From: Rhodoferax ferrireducens
GTDB lineage: Bacteria > Pseudomonadota > Gammaproteobacteria > Burkholderiales > Burkholderiaceae_C
Direction of reading: 5' to 3'
Length of the DNA stretch: 64,000 nucleotides
Assembly (NCBI GenBank): GCA_002083775.1
Contig: MTEI01000003.1
Location: 124,001-188,000 of the forward strand
The notes under the pieces are model-generated. The model ran no database searches. It had not been told where the DNA came from and saw only the letters and a program-made list of their open reading frames with translations. Shown piece by piece: positions 50,783 to 61,040 of the stretch; position 1 is the first letter of the stretch, and every line of letters starts with the position of its first letter. Position numbers and translations under genes: made by a program.

Positions 50783-50815
50783 CCCTTATAAATAAAGGGC
50801 TAGAAGCTATCAATT
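50768..50815 (+). repeat. Interspersed hairpin repeat, copy N, forming the recA stop codon
   Basis: Reads aaaaaaggcctctagccctt, spacer ataaata, aagggctagaagctatcaattg. This is the best stem seen: ctagccctt pairs with aagggctag. The recA TAG is inside the left arm and the element ends 17 bases before the recX start. Confidence 0.88.
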
Positions 50816-50832
50816 GATGATTTGACGCCACG

Positions 50833-51282
50833 ATGGGTTTTGCTGCACCGTCGCTCAAAGGGCGCGCCCTGCGCCTGCTGAGTGGGCGTGAACACTCACG
50901 GCAGGAGCTGGAGCGCAAGCTGAGTCCCTACGAAGAAGAACCGGGCAGCCTGGCTGCTGCGCTGGACGAACTGCAGGCCAAAGGTTTCATCAGCGAGCAG
51001 CGCGTGCTGGAGTCCGTGGTCAACCGTCGCTCGGCCAAGCTCGGTGCGGCGCGCATCAAACACGAGCTGCAAGGCAAAGGCCTGGACCCGCAGGCGGTGG
51101 CTGAGGCGATGGCCGATTTACGATCCACCGAGCTGGCGCGGGCGCACGAGGTGTGGCGCAAAAAGTTTGGTCAACCGCCTGAGGATGCAGCCCAGCGCGC
51201 CAAACAGATGCGGTTTTTGGCGAGCCGCGGTTTTGCCGGCGACACGATCAACCGTGTGGTGGCGGGTGGGGATGACGATTGA
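50833..51282 (+). CDS. recX: RecA regulator RecX
   Basis: RecX binds RecA filaments and limits their activity. The 149-residue protein shows the family helices: KGRALRLLSGREHSRQELERKL, ALDELQAKGFISEQRVLESVVNRRS and AQRAKQMRFLASRGFAGDTINRVV. It lies 50 bases downstream of recA with the hairpin repeat between, so it is probably transcribed with recA but partly attenuated. Its stop touches the stop of the convergent argC with no gap. Confidence 0.9.
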   Translation: MGFAAPSLKGRALRLLSGREHSRQELERKLSPYEEEPGSLAAALDELQAKGFISEQRVLESVVNRRSAKLGAARIKHELQGKGLDPQAVAEAMADLRSTELARAHEVWRKKFGQPPEDAAQRAKQMRFLASRGFAGDTINRVVAGGDDD

Positions 51283-52218
51283 TTACATCCCCAGCATGAG
51301 TTTCAGGTTCTGCACTGCCGCACCGCTGGCGCCCTTGCCCAGGTTGTCCAGCCGCGCCACCAGCACCGCGTGGCGGAAGTTGTCGCCAGGCTCCTGGTTG
51401 CCAAAGACCCGTAGTTCCATCGCATCACTGCAGTCAAGAGCCACCGCGTCGAGTTTGTTGTCGGAACCCGTTTCCACCACGCTGACCCATTCGCTGCCCT
51501 GGTAATGCCTGGCCAGCGCCTGATGCAAATCAGCCACGCCGGGCTGGCCCGGCAGCAAGTCCAGATGCAGCGGAATCTGCACCAGCATGCCTTGCTTGAA
51601 GTTGCCGACCGACGGCACAAACAGCGGGCGGCGCGTCAGGCCCGTGCAGGCCAGAATCTCAGGGATATGTTTGTGTTTGAGGCCTAGCGCATACAACTCG
51701 TAAGCCGGTGCCTTGCCTTGTTCATAGCTCTCAATCATCGTGCGGCCACCGCCGGAGTAGCCGCTCACGGCGGGCAGGCACAGCGGGAAGTCGCGCGGGA
51801 GCAGACCCGCGTCAATGAGCGGACGGATCAGTGCAATGGCGCCGGTGGCATAACAGCCCGGGTTGGCCACGCGCCGGGCGTTCTGGATGGCCTCGCGCTG
51901 GCCAGTGCAGAGTTCCGCAAAGCCGTAGACCCAGCCGGGTGCGGTGCGGTGCGCCGTGGAGGCGTCAATGATTTTCGGGCCTTCTTGGCCTGTAGCCCTT
52001 TCAATGTCTGCGATCATCGCTACTGATTCAATAGCCGCTTCGTCATGCAGGCACAGCACCACCAAGTCCACCTGCGCCATCAGGCTGCGTTTGGCACCTG
52101 CGTCTTTACGCAGTTCGGGTGCAATGCTAAGCAGCTCGATGCCGGGCATGTCTTGCAGGCGCTCGCGGATCTGTAGCCCGGTGGTGCCTGCCTCGCCGTC
52201 GATGAAGATTTTTTGCAT
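51283..52218 (-). CDS. argC: N-acetyl-gamma-glutamyl-phosphate reductase (type 2), with an in-frame repeat
   Basis: ArgC reduces N-acetylglutamyl phosphate to the semialdehyde in arginine synthesis. The 311-residue product starts [20 protein letters not shown] (NADP-binding), has the catalytic-Cys motif [23 protein letters not shown], and the C-terminal [20 protein letters not shown]. This length fits the short type-2 group. Repeat copy O lies within the gene in the region encoding [18 protein letters not shown] (about residues 63-80), between the coenzyme-binding segments, and the frame remains intact. No other arg genes are adjacent. Confidence 0.92.
   Translation of the reverse strand: MQKIFIDGEAGTTGLQIRERLQDMPGIELLSIAPELRKDAGAKRSLMAQVDLVVLCLHDEAAIESVAMIADIERATGQEGPKIIDASTAHRTAPGWVYGFAELCTGQREAIQNARRVANPGCYATGAIALIRPLIDAGLLPRDFPLCLPAVSGYSGGGRTMIESYEQGKAPAYELYALGLKHKHIPEILACTGLTRRPLFVPSVGNFKQGMLVQIPLHLDLLPGQPGVADLHQALARHYQGSEWVSVVETGSDNKLDAVALDCSDAMELRVFGNQEPGDNFRHAVLVARLDNLGKGASGAAVQNLKLMLGM
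51981..52035 (+). repeat. Interspersed hairpin repeat, copy O, inside argC (diverged)
   Basis: Reads cttcttggcctgtagccctt, spacer, catcgctactgattcaata. Left border and core match; the right arm is degraded, consistent with selection for coding. It is inverted relative to argC. Confidence 0.6.
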
Positions 52219-52380
52219 GGTGAACTGCGGTCCTGAAAATGCGGCGCCTTGTAAGACTGCCTAAAGAATGCGTTAATCCACCATGATACAGTCCGCGACG
52301 TATCGCAAAGCGTTGGCAAGTCGCTGCAAAACAGCTGACTTTGACGGCATTCAACCACCTGTTCCTGAGAGAAACAGCTC

Positions 52381-53550
<1,170 letters not shown>

Positions 53551-53565
53551 TACCAAGGAACCATC

Positions 53566-54459
53566 ATGTCCATTCTCATCAATAAAGACACCAAGGTCAT
53601 CACCCAAGGCATCACCGGCAAGACCGGTCAGTTTCACACCGAAAAATGCCAGGAATACGCCAACGGCAAGCAGTGCTTTGCTGCCGGCGTGAACCCCAAA
53701 AAGGCGGGTGAATCCATTTTCGGCATCCCGATTTACGCCTCTGTCAAGGAAGCCGCTCAGGAAACTGGCTCCACCGTGTCGGTGATTTACGTACCGCCAG
53801 CCGGTGCTGCCGCTGCCATCTGGGAGGCTGTGGAAGCCGATCTGGACCTGGCGATTTGCATCACCGAAGGCATCCCGGTGCGTGACATGCTTGAAGTGCG
53901 CAACAAGATGCGCGCCAAGGAAGCCGCTGGCGGCAAAAAGACGCTGCTGCTCGGCCCCAATTGCCCTGGCCTGATCACGCCTGACGAGATCAAGATCGGC
54001 ATCATGCCCGGACACATCCACCGCAAAGGTCGCATTGGGGTGGTCAGCCGCTCCGGCACGCTGACCTATGAAGCTGTGGCGCAGCTGACCGAAATCGGTC
54101 TGGGCCAGTCCAGCGCGGTTGGCATTGGTGGGGACCCCATCAACGGCCTGAAACACATTGACATCATGCAGGCCTTCAATGACGACCCGGACACCGATGC
54201 CGTCATCATGATCGGTGAAATTGGTGGCCCGGACGAAGCCGAAGCGGCCCGCTGGTGCAAGCTGAACATGAAAAAACCCATTGTCGGCTTCATCGCCGGT
54301 GTGACTGCTCCGGCAGGCAAACGCATGGGTCATGCGGGCGCCTTGATTTCTGGCGGTGCCGATACCGCCGAAGCCAAGCTGGCGGTGATGGAAGAGTGTG
54401 GCTTCAAGGTCACCCGCAACCCGTCGGAAATGGCCAAATTGCTCAAGGCCATGCTTTAA
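53566..54459 (+). CDS. sucD: Succinyl-CoA synthetase alpha subunit
   Basis: The 297-residue protein carries the CoA-binding start SILINKDTKVITQGITGKTGQFHT, the IGGDPINGLKHIDIMQAFNDD segment and GKRMGHAGALISGGADTAEAK, where the His is the phosphorylated residue. It pairs with SucC, whose gene ends 15 bases upstream. A strong terminator follows 45 bases after the stop, closing the operon. Confidence 0.95.
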   Translation: MSILINKDTKVITQGITGKTGQFHTEKCQEYANGKQCFAAGVNPKKAGESIFGIPIYASVKEAAQETGSTVSVIYVPPAGAAAAIWEAVEADLDLAICITEGIPVRDMLEVRNKMRAKEAAGGKKTLLLGPNCPGLITPDEIKIGIMPGHIHRKGRIGVVSRSGTLTYEAVAQLTEIGLGQSSAVGIGGDPINGLKHIDIMQAFNDDPDTDAVIMIGEIGGPDEAEAARWCKLNMKKPIVGFIAGVTAPAGKRMGHAGALISGGADTAEAKLAVMEECGFKVTRNPSEMAKLLKAML

Positions 54460-54504
54460 AGCGGGCTGTGCGTGACGCCCCCAGGCTTGGCCTGGGTAGG
54501 TGCC

Positions 54505-54541
54505 AAGCCGGATTGCTCCAAGGGGCCATCCGGCTTTTTTT
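54505..54541 (+). terminator. Rho-independent terminator of sucCD
   Basis: aagccggat (54505-54513) pairs with atccggctt (54528-54536) and is followed by a T-run to 54541. It is the clearest intrinsic terminator in the window. The stretch 54542-54788 after it contains no gene and is the probable promoter region of the next operon. Confidence 0.85.
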
Positions 54542-54788
54542 ATGGGCTTCGGCTCAAGATGTAGAAGAAAAGCCGTAAATGTCCGGGGGCAAAACTGTCA
54601 GGATGCCAACTATTCCACTTATTATTCGTCTTGGTTGGCAGGTGTTTACAAGACAAGTCGTGGGCTGTCTCACGGTTGAATCCGTCGATAGGAGAACCTC
54701 AGGTGATACCGAGCAACGCCCCAGTTGGAGGGGCAATGAAGGGCTGTTCAGGCATGTGTCGGGCTGATGCGGCGCTGCCGTTGTCCTC

Positions 54789-55580
54789 ATGATGCAGTAC
54801 AACTTTCATGCCTTGACCGATTCCGGGCTTGTCAGAGGCAACAACGAAGATGCGCTGGCTTTTGACGCCAGCCACGGCGTGGCCGTTCTGGCAGATGGTA
54901 TGGGGGGCTACAACGCCGGTGAAGTGGCCAGCAGCATGGCGGTGCTGTTTGTCAAGTCGGAACTGGTGCGCTGGCTGGTCATCAATGGCGCGCATCTGAG
55001 CACCAAACAGGTGGCGCGCGTCATCGAAATGTGTTTTGACGAAGCCAACCTCTCCATCCTGAATGCCGCCATCTCCAACCCGCAGTACGCCGGCATGGGC
55101 ACCACCCTGGTGGCGGGTGTGTTTCAGGGGCCGCATCTGATCATCGGCCATGTGGGCGACTCGCGTTGCTACCGGTTGCGTGCAGGCGTTCTGACACAAA
55201 TCACCAAAGACCACTCATTGCTGCAGGAGCAGGTGGACGCCGGCATGCTGACACCCGAACAAGCCGCTTACGCGCCAGGTAAAAACCTGTTGACCCGGGC
55301 GCTGGGTGTTGAGGAGATCGTCCGCGTGGAGATTCACGAACACCAGGTCGTACCCGGTGACCTGTATCTGATGTGTTCGGATGGCCTGACCGACATGCTC
55401 ACCGACAAAGAGATTGCAGCCGTGCTGACGGGTAACACACCGCTGGCCCTGATGGCCACCGAACTGGTGGCCCAGTCCAACATCCATGGCGGGCGTGACA
55501 ACATCTCGGTCCTGTTGGCAAAAGCCGACGAAAGCGCTGGAAAATCCGGTTTAATCTCTCGCTGGTTCGGCAAGCCCTGA
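54789..55580 (+). CDS. PP2C-type serine/threonine protein phosphatase (Stp/PrpC-like)
   Basis: The 263-residue protein has the bacterial PP2C metal motifs: SGLVRGNNEDALAF, LADGMGGYNAGEVAS, GMGTTLVAGV, IIGHVGDSRCYR, CSDGLTDMLTD and GGRDNISVLL. It removes phosphate from Ser/Thr using two Mn/Mg ions. The start ATG at 54789 is followed by another ATG at 54792. It heads a cluster with an FHA-domain gene and a GAF/GspE ATPase gene on the same strand. No kinase partner is encoded nearby. Confidence 0.9.
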   Translation: MMQYNFHALTDSGLVRGNNEDALAFDASHGVAVLADGMGGYNAGEVASSMAVLFVKSELVRWLVINGAHLSTKQVARVIEMCFDEANLSILNAAISNPQYAGMGTTLVAGVFQGPHLIIGHVGDSRCYRLRAGVLTQITKDHSLLQEQVDAGMLTPEQAAYAPGKNLLTRALGVEEIVRVEIHEHQVVPGDLYLMCSDGLTDMLTDKEIAAVLTGNTPLALMATELVAQSNIHGGRDNISVLLAKADESAGKSGLISRWFGKP

Positions 55581-55639
55581 CCCCAAGGTGGTGGTGGACC
55601 GGCCTCAAACCCATATACTGCGTTGCACAGGAGGTAGTC

Positions 55640-56284
55640 ATGCCAAAAATAACGGTGATGATGGACGGCACGGTCCACAGTGAAGTCACGTTGACGAAAG
55701 AGCGCACCACCATTGGGCGTCGGCCCTACAACGACGTGGTGATCGAAAACCTGACCGTCAGCGGTGAACATGCTGTGCTGGTCATGGTGGGTGATCAGGT
55801 CACGGTGGAAGACCTGCACAGCACCAACGGCACCTACATTGAGGGCAAGGCCGTCAAGCGCCAGCTGTTGCGCCACGGCGATGTCATGGATGTCGGCAAA
55901 TACAAGATCAAGTTCGAGGCTCCGGCCGAAGACGAATTTGAAAAGACCATGATGTACAAGCCGCGGGTGGCAGCCCCGGCGCCGGCGGCGGCTATCCCGA
56001 ACGTTCCGCTGACCCTGCCTGAATTGCGCGGTTCCATCAAGGTGTTGTCCGGCGCAGCGGCGGGTCGTGAAATGGCCCTGACCAAGATTGTGACCACGGT
56101 GGGCAAACCTGGCGTGTCGGTGGCCGCCATCACCCAGCGCCGCCACAACTTCTTTGTGCACCATGTTGAGGGCAACGATCGCATGACCCTGAATGGCGAC
56201 ACCGTTGGTGAAGAGCCCGTGGTTCTGAAGCATGGCGACCGGATCATGCTGGCAGGCACGGAAATGCAGTTTTTGCAAGGTTGA
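55640..56284 (+). CDS. FHA-domain protein (two FHA-like domains)
   Basis: The 214-residue protein has an N-terminal FHA domain with the phospho-Thr-binding pattern TIGRRPYNDVVIENLTVSGEHA and DLHSTNGTYIEGKAV. A short linker contains EKTMMYKPR, a possible Thr phospho-site. A second, degenerate FHA-like unit follows at about 130-214, with HGDRIMLAGTEMQFL but without the conserved Ser and Arg of FHA. It lies 59 bases after the phosphatase and 80 before the ATPase gene, so it probably links phospho-signals to the ATPase. Confidence 0.85.
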   Translation: MPKITVMMDGTVHSEVTLTKERTTIGRRPYNDVVIENLTVSGEHAVLVMVGDQVTVEDLHSTNGTYIEGKAVKRQLLRHGDVMDVGKYKIKFEAPAEDEFEKTMMYKPRVAAPAPAAAIPNVPLTLPELRGSIKVLSGAAAGREMALTKIVTTVGKPGVSVAAITQRRHNFFVHHVEGNDRMTLNGDTVGEEPVVLKHGDRIMLAGTEMQFLQG

Positions 56285-56364
56285 CCGATGGGGATGGTGG
56301 CGCTCTGGCGAGCTGGTGTGCTGTCCGCCATCGACCCATGCCAGCCCATTGAGATCGCTTCACC

Positions 56365-58740
56365 ATGAATACCAGCCTGAAACTGCCAGGCGCTGACCGG
56401 GCGGGTATGACTTTCGAAGCACTTTTTTACAAGCAGCTTCAGCATGTCACGGCCCGCATCCACGAGACGGACAACATCGAGCAGATCATGCTGGAGGCCA
56501 GCGCCGACATCTGCAAGCTCTTCAACGCCGACCGGCTGACGCTGTATGTGGTGAACGACGACCAGACCGCGATCATCTCCAAAGTCAAGACCGGTCTCAA
56601 CAGCAGCCGTGACCTGAAGCTGCCGATCTCGCCGCAAAGTATTGCCGGCTATGTGGCCTTCAGCCGCATGCTGGTGAATCTGCCGGATGTGTATGACGAC
56701 GAGTCCCTCAAGACCATCCACCCGGCGCTGTCGTTCCTGAAAGAAGTGGACAAACGCTCCGGTTATCGCACCCGCCAGATGATGGTGGCGCCCATTCTGG
56801 AGGGTGAAACGCTCTACGGTGTGCTGCAAGTCATCAACAACAAGAGCGACAAGCCGTTTGGGGATCTTGAGGTAGAGGGTATTTCGCAGCTCTGCAAAAC
56901 GCTGGCCACGGCGATCAAACACCGCATCCATGGGGCAGACGACAACTTACGTCGGATGGTCACCAAGTACGACGGTCTGGTGTCTGACGGCGTGATGACC
57001 ACCGCGGAACTGCAGCAGTGTTTGCAGGACGCCCGCTCGCAAGGTCTCACGGTCGAGAACCTGTTGCTCACCCAGTACCAGGTGCGCTCGGCACAAATCG
57101 GCCCCTCGTTGGCCAAATTTTTTGCAGTGCCTTACGAACCCTGGACCGAAGGACGCATTCGCTCCGAAGCGCTGCATGGCGCGCTCAAGCGGGAGTTCAT
57201 CGAAGAACAAGGCTGGATTCCGCTGGAAGACTCGCCCGCTGGCTTGGTCATCATGTGCCTGGACCCAGAGGCGGTGCGCAGCTCACGCATCGTGCCGCAG
57301 GTGTTCCCGAAGATCACCAAGTTTTCTTACCGGGTGACCACCCACACCGAATTTCATGACACGCTGGGGCAGATTTTTGGCATTGAAGCTGCGGGCAGCA
57401 GCATCAGCGAAATGCTGGCTGACATGGACAGTGGCCCGATGGATGATGACGGCGGCATCAGTGATGCCTTGGAGTCGGCTGCGGCCGATAACGAGCTGGT
57501 CAAGTTCGTCAACAAGGTGATCATCGACGCCTACCATCAGGGTGCCTCGGACATCCACATCGAGCCGATGCCGGGCAAGTTCAAGACCGGCATCCGATTT
57601 CGCATTGACGGCTCTCTGCAGCCCTACATCGAGGTGCCCTCACACTTTCGTCAGGCGATGGTCACGCGCCTGAAGATCATGTGTGATCTGGACATTTCCG
57701 AACGCCGCAAACCGCAAGACGGCAAGATCAAGTTCAAAAAGTACGGCCCGATCGACATCGAGCTGCGCGTGGCCACCATCCCGTCGGCGGGTGGCGTGGA
57801 AGACGTGGTGATGCGGATTCTGGCCGCCGGTGAGCCGATTCCACTCGACAAACTGGGCCTGACCGCGCACAACATGGCGCGGGTGATGCAAACCATCGAG
57901 AAGCCCTACGGCCTGTTTTATGTGTGCGGCCCCACCGGCTCGGGCAAAACCACCACACTGCATTCGATCCTCAAGCACCTGAACAAGTCCGACACCAAAA
58001 TCTGGACCGCTGAAGACCCGGTGGAAATTACCCAAAAAGGCCTGCGCCAGGTGCAGATCAACCGCAAGGCCGGCATCGACTTTGCGCTGATCATGCGGGC
58101 TTTTTTGCGTGCCGACCCCGACATCATCATGGTCGGCGAGTCGCGCGACCATGAAACCGTGGCCATGGGCGTGGAAGCCTCACTCACCGGGCACCTGGTG
58201 TTCTCCACCCTGCACACCAATTCGGCGCCCGAGTCCATCACCCGCTTGCTGGACATGGGCATGGACCCGTTCAACTTTGCTGACGCGCTCCTGGGGATTC
58301 TGGCGCAGCGCCTGGCCAAAAAGCTCTGCGCCTGCAAAGAAGCCTATGTGCCTGACGACGAAGAGCTGCGCCTGTTTGCCATGGAATACGCCGAGGAGTT
58401 GCGTCACTCAGCGGTCTGGGCGGACGACTACGAAGCGCAACTGGCCAAGCTGATCGCCAGCTGGAAGCAGCAATACGCCAACAGTGGCCCGCTGCACTTT
58501 TACCGCCACGTCGGTTGCGACAAATGCAACCAGACTGGCTACAAAGGCCGCGTGGGCCTGCACGAACTGCTAATTGCCGATGACGGCATCAAAAAGCTGA
58601 TTCAGGAACGTGCCCGCGTGGCCCAGGTGTTTGCCGCGGCGGTGGAAGGTGGCATGCGCACCCTGAAGATGGATGGCATGGAAAAGGTCATGATGGGTCT
58701 GACCGACCTGAAGATGGTGCGCTCAGTATGTATTAAATAG
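56365..58740 (+). CDS. GspE/PilB-family secretion ATPase with N-terminal GAF domain
   Basis: The 791-residue protein begins with a GAF domain (about 30-190, TARIHETDNIEQIMLEASADICKLFNADRLTLYVV), then a GspE-N-like region (about 200-380), then the type II/IV secretion ATPase core: Walker A GPTGSGKTTT near residue 523, the Asp box EDPVE, Walker B RADPDIIMVGESRD and the His box TGHLVFSTLHTNSAPES. Zinc-finger cysteines in CACKEAY and CDKCNQTGYKGR follow. Such ATPases drive pilus or pseudopilus assembly; the GAF domain would bind a small ligand. Its stop codon lies in repeat copy P. Confidence 0.87.
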   Translation: MNTSLKLPGADRAGMTFEALFYKQLQHVTARIHETDNIEQIMLEASADICKLFNADRLTLYVVNDDQTAIISKVKTGLNSSRDLKLPISPQSIAGYVAFSRMLVNLPDVYDDESLKTIHPALSFLKEVDKRSGYRTRQMMVAPILEGETLYGVLQVINNKSDKPFGDLEVEGISQLCKTLATAIKHRIHGADDNLRRMVTKYDGLVSDGVMTTAELQQCLQDARSQGLTVENLLLTQYQVRSAQIGPSLAKFFAVPYEPWTEGRIRSEALHGALKREFIEEQGWIPLEDSPAGLVIMCLDPEAVRSSRIVPQVFPKITKFSYRVTTHTEFHDTLGQIFGIEAAGSSISEMLADMDSGPMDDDGGISDALESAAADNELVKFVNKVIIDAYHQGASDIHIEPMPGKFKTGIRFRIDGSLQPYIEVPSHFRQAMVTRLKIMCDLDISERRKPQDGKIKFKKYGPIDIELRVATIPSAGGVEDVVMRILAAGEPIPLDKLGLTAHNMARVMQTIEKPYGLFYVCGPTGSGKTTTLHSILKHLNKSDTKIWTAEDPVEITQKGLRQVQINRKAGIDFALIMRAFLRADPDIIMVGESRDHETVAMGVEASLTGHLVFSTLHTNSAPESITRLLDMGMDPFNFADALLGILAQRLAKKLCACKEAYVPDDEELRLFAMEYAEELRHSAVWADDYEAQLAKLIASWKQQYANSGPLHFYRHVGCDKCNQTGYKGRVGLHELLIADDGIKKLIQERARVAQVFAAAVEGGMRTLKMDGMEKVMMGLTDLKMVRSVCIK

Positions 58741-58783
58741 GCTTCTAGCCCTTATAATTAAAGGGCTGGAAGCTATACTAATA
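58733..58783 (+). repeat. Interspersed hairpin repeat, copy P, forming the GspE-like gene's stop codon
   Basis: Reads ttaaataggcttctagccct, spacer tataatta, aagggctggaagctatac. The 13-bp stem gcttctagccctt/aagggctggaagc is nearly perfect. The ATPase gene ends TGT ATT AAA TAG within its left border. Confidence 0.88.
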
Positions 58784-58792
58784 GTAGCAGCT

Positions 58793-60913
58793 TCAGAGAT
58801 TGTTGGCAAACAGGCGTCGAATGACGCGGTCTTTGAAGCTGTGCACTTCGGCCAGCCCCAGGCGCTCCAGGTAGGCGGGTGGTGCTTCCTTGCCTTCCCA
58901 CAGACTTTTCACCGCCATGGTTAACAATTCAGATGGATGGTGGCTGGCGTGCTTGAGCTTCTTCATGGCGCGCACCATGTGCAGCTCATCTTCGGTCAGG
59001 TCGGTGCCAAAGGGGAAGTCGGGCAGCAGCCCGGCCTCGGCCCAGGGTTTGATTTTGGCTGCAATCACTTCAGGCAGGTTGTGGCGGAAACACTCGGGGA
59101 TCTCGTAGTCAGCCTCCAGCTTGCCGTGCGCCTTGGCCTGTTTGACCAGCTCCGCCTGAAAACGTGAATCCGCCACGGCGAGCAGCCGCTTCACCACCTC
59201 GCTGTCGGACTGGCCCCGCAGTTCGGCCACGCCGTATTCAGTGATCACCACATCACGCAGGTGCCGCGGAATGGTGACGTTGCCGTAATTCCAGACAATG
59301 CTGCTTTTCAGGCCGTCCTTGTTGTCGTGGGTAGCGCGCAGCATCATGATCAGGCGCGCGTCATGCAGCGCATGGCTCATGGCCACAAAGTTGTATTGCC
59401 CGCCCACCCCGCTGACCACCTGGCCGGACTCCAGGGCGTCGCTCACGGCAGCACCAAGCAGCGTCACCATCATGGTGGTGTTCATGAAGCTGGCCTTGCG
59501 GCGCTGCGCGCGCTTGAGCGCATCGTCGCCGTAGAGCTGGTTGATGAAGTCGATATGGGTCATGTCGATCTTGGCCAGATCTTGCGGCGCCATGGTGCGC
59601 ATGCGCTCGTAAAAGTCGCGCGGGCCCAAGAAGAAACCGCCGGTCATGAAGATGCCGTGCAGCAGGCGCGAGCCCAGCAGGTGCTGGCTGATGCAGGCCC
59701 AACTGGTCGGGTCGTGCAGGTTGTTGCTGCATCGGTGCTCGCCGTCACTCAGGTGTTGGCTATCCATAACCACCTGCGCGCGCAGGATGCCAAAGTGCTT
59801 GAGAAACGCTACGTCGTCGTCGGACAAGGGCGAGCGGATGCGTTTGGCCTCCAGCAAGGCCAGCAGCGTATCTGGCGTCACACTTTCGTCGGCGATGCGC
59901 CCGCTGTTGAGCAGTTGCTGCAGCACGGCGTCGCCATACACCTCACGGCGGATGATGCCGGCCTCGATCAGGCGCAAAAACGCGTTGACGAACATCTCGG
60001 AGCAACCATAGAGCCCGATGTCAAACCGCCCCAGCTCGCGCCCGGCCAGCCCGGCCGGGCAAATGGCCTCCAAAATATGCCGGTACTCGGCGGCATGGCG
60101 GTCTCGCACCAGCAGCGACTGGCCAATGGCATCACCGAGCGAGCCAATGCCGATTTGCAGCGTACCGCCATCCATGACCAGGCTGGACGCATGCAGGCCA
60201 ATGGCATAGTCCGCCGCGGTCACTTTGTTGTTGGGCGGTGCAAAGATGTCATGGGTGCCAGCCGGGTCGGTCACCACCACGTCAAAAAACCCCGGCGTGA
60301 CCTCAGCCCCGTTGGGCATGAACGGCATCTTGTGGTTGATCACCCCCACCGCCATCACCGACTGTCCGGCGGCGCGCACGCTGTGCAGCACGGCGGCGCT
60401 GATGTCGGGGTTGCTCGACAGACTCAGCCGCAGGCCCTCACCCTCGCCCTGGGCGCCCACCGCCTGGGCCAGCACGTTCATGCCCTGCATCGCCATGTCG
60501 CGCGCGGCGTAGGTGTAGTTGGTGGAGATGTGGCCCATCTGCGCTGCGGCGTTGCCCAGGTAGTCACCGGTTTTCATGAAGAACTCCTGCACCTCAATAT
60601 TGGGCGGCAGGTGACCTGCGCGCAGGTCCTTGACGTAGTCCATGTCCGGGTAGTCGCCGAAAATGCGTTCCACCAGCGGCTGCAGAAAGTTCTTTTCCAG
60701 GTCACTGTGGCCGACCGGCTTTTCCAGCGACAAGGCGGTGATGATGCGCAGGTGGCGCGAAGGGTCTGCCTTGATGCGCCGGTACAGCGCATTGACCAGC
60801 GGGTTGGGCTTGCCAACACCCAGTGGAATGCCCATCACGATCGGGCCGTGAACGGTGTCCAGGATGTGATCAACACAGGCATCGATGGACGCGATGTACA
60901 GGGGGCTTGACAT
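58793..60913 (-). CDS. Acetyl-CoA hydrolase/transferase family protein, long form
   Basis: The product starts at the ATG at 60913 (706 codons to the stop), longer than common members of about 430-550 residues. The N-terminal half shows GIPLGVGKPNPLVNALYRRI and LQIGIGSLGDAIGQS; the C-terminal half has GQYNFVAMSHALHDARLIMM, VITEYGVAELRGQSDSEV and the acetyl-CoA hydrolase C-terminal block. These enzymes exchange CoA between acyl groups or hydrolyse acetyl-CoA; which one is not evident. The extra length is spread through the middle region. It diverges from an M48 protease gene. Confidence 0.84.
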   Translation of the reverse strand: MSSPLYIASIDACVDHILDTVHGPIVMGIPLGVGKPNPLVNALYRRIKADPSRHLRIITALSLEKPVGHSDLEKNFLQPLVERIFGDYPDMDYVKDLRAGHLPPNIEVQEFFMKTGDYLGNAAAQMGHISTNYTYAARDMAMQGMNVLAQAVGAQGEGEGLRLSLSSNPDISAAVLHSVRAAGQSVMAVGVINHKMPFMPNGAEVTPGFFDVVVTDPAGTHDIFAPPNNKVTAADYAIGLHASSLVMDGGTLQIGIGSLGDAIGQSLLVRDRHAAEYRHILEAICPAGLAGRELGRFDIGLYGCSEMFVNAFLRLIEAGIIRREVYGDAVLQQLLNSGRIADESVTPDTLLALLEAKRIRSPLSDDDVAFLKHFGILRAQVVMDSQHLSDGEHRCSNNLHDPTSWACISQHLLGSRLLHGIFMTGGFFLGPRDFYERMRTMAPQDLAKIDMTHIDFINQLYGDDALKRAQRRKASFMNTTMMVTLLGAAVSDALESGQVVSGVGGQYNFVAMSHALHDARLIMMLRATHDNKDGLKSSIVWNYGNVTIPRHLRDVVITEYGVAELRGQSDSEVVKRLLAVADSRFQAELVKQAKAHGKLEADYEIPECFRHNLPEVIAAKIKPWAEAGLLPDFPFGTDLTEDELHMVRAMKKLKHASHHPSELLTMAVKSLWEGKEAPPAYLERLGLAEVHSFKDRVIRRLFANNL

Positions 60914-61040
60914 GATTTGTCTCCTTGGCCTAAGGCGCAATTGGTTTTATGAGGCTTGAATTTTCGCGCTTTGGCGCACAATTACGCAAACGAAATTGCG
61001 TGTCTGGACGCGCCACTCTATCTGGTAGCGTCACCATTCT

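Noticed and set aside
59261-60910. Plus-strand open frame of about 550 codons opposite the acetyl-CoA hydrolase gene
   Set aside because: Same kind of shadow; no recognisable motif, while the minus strand has clear family motifs.
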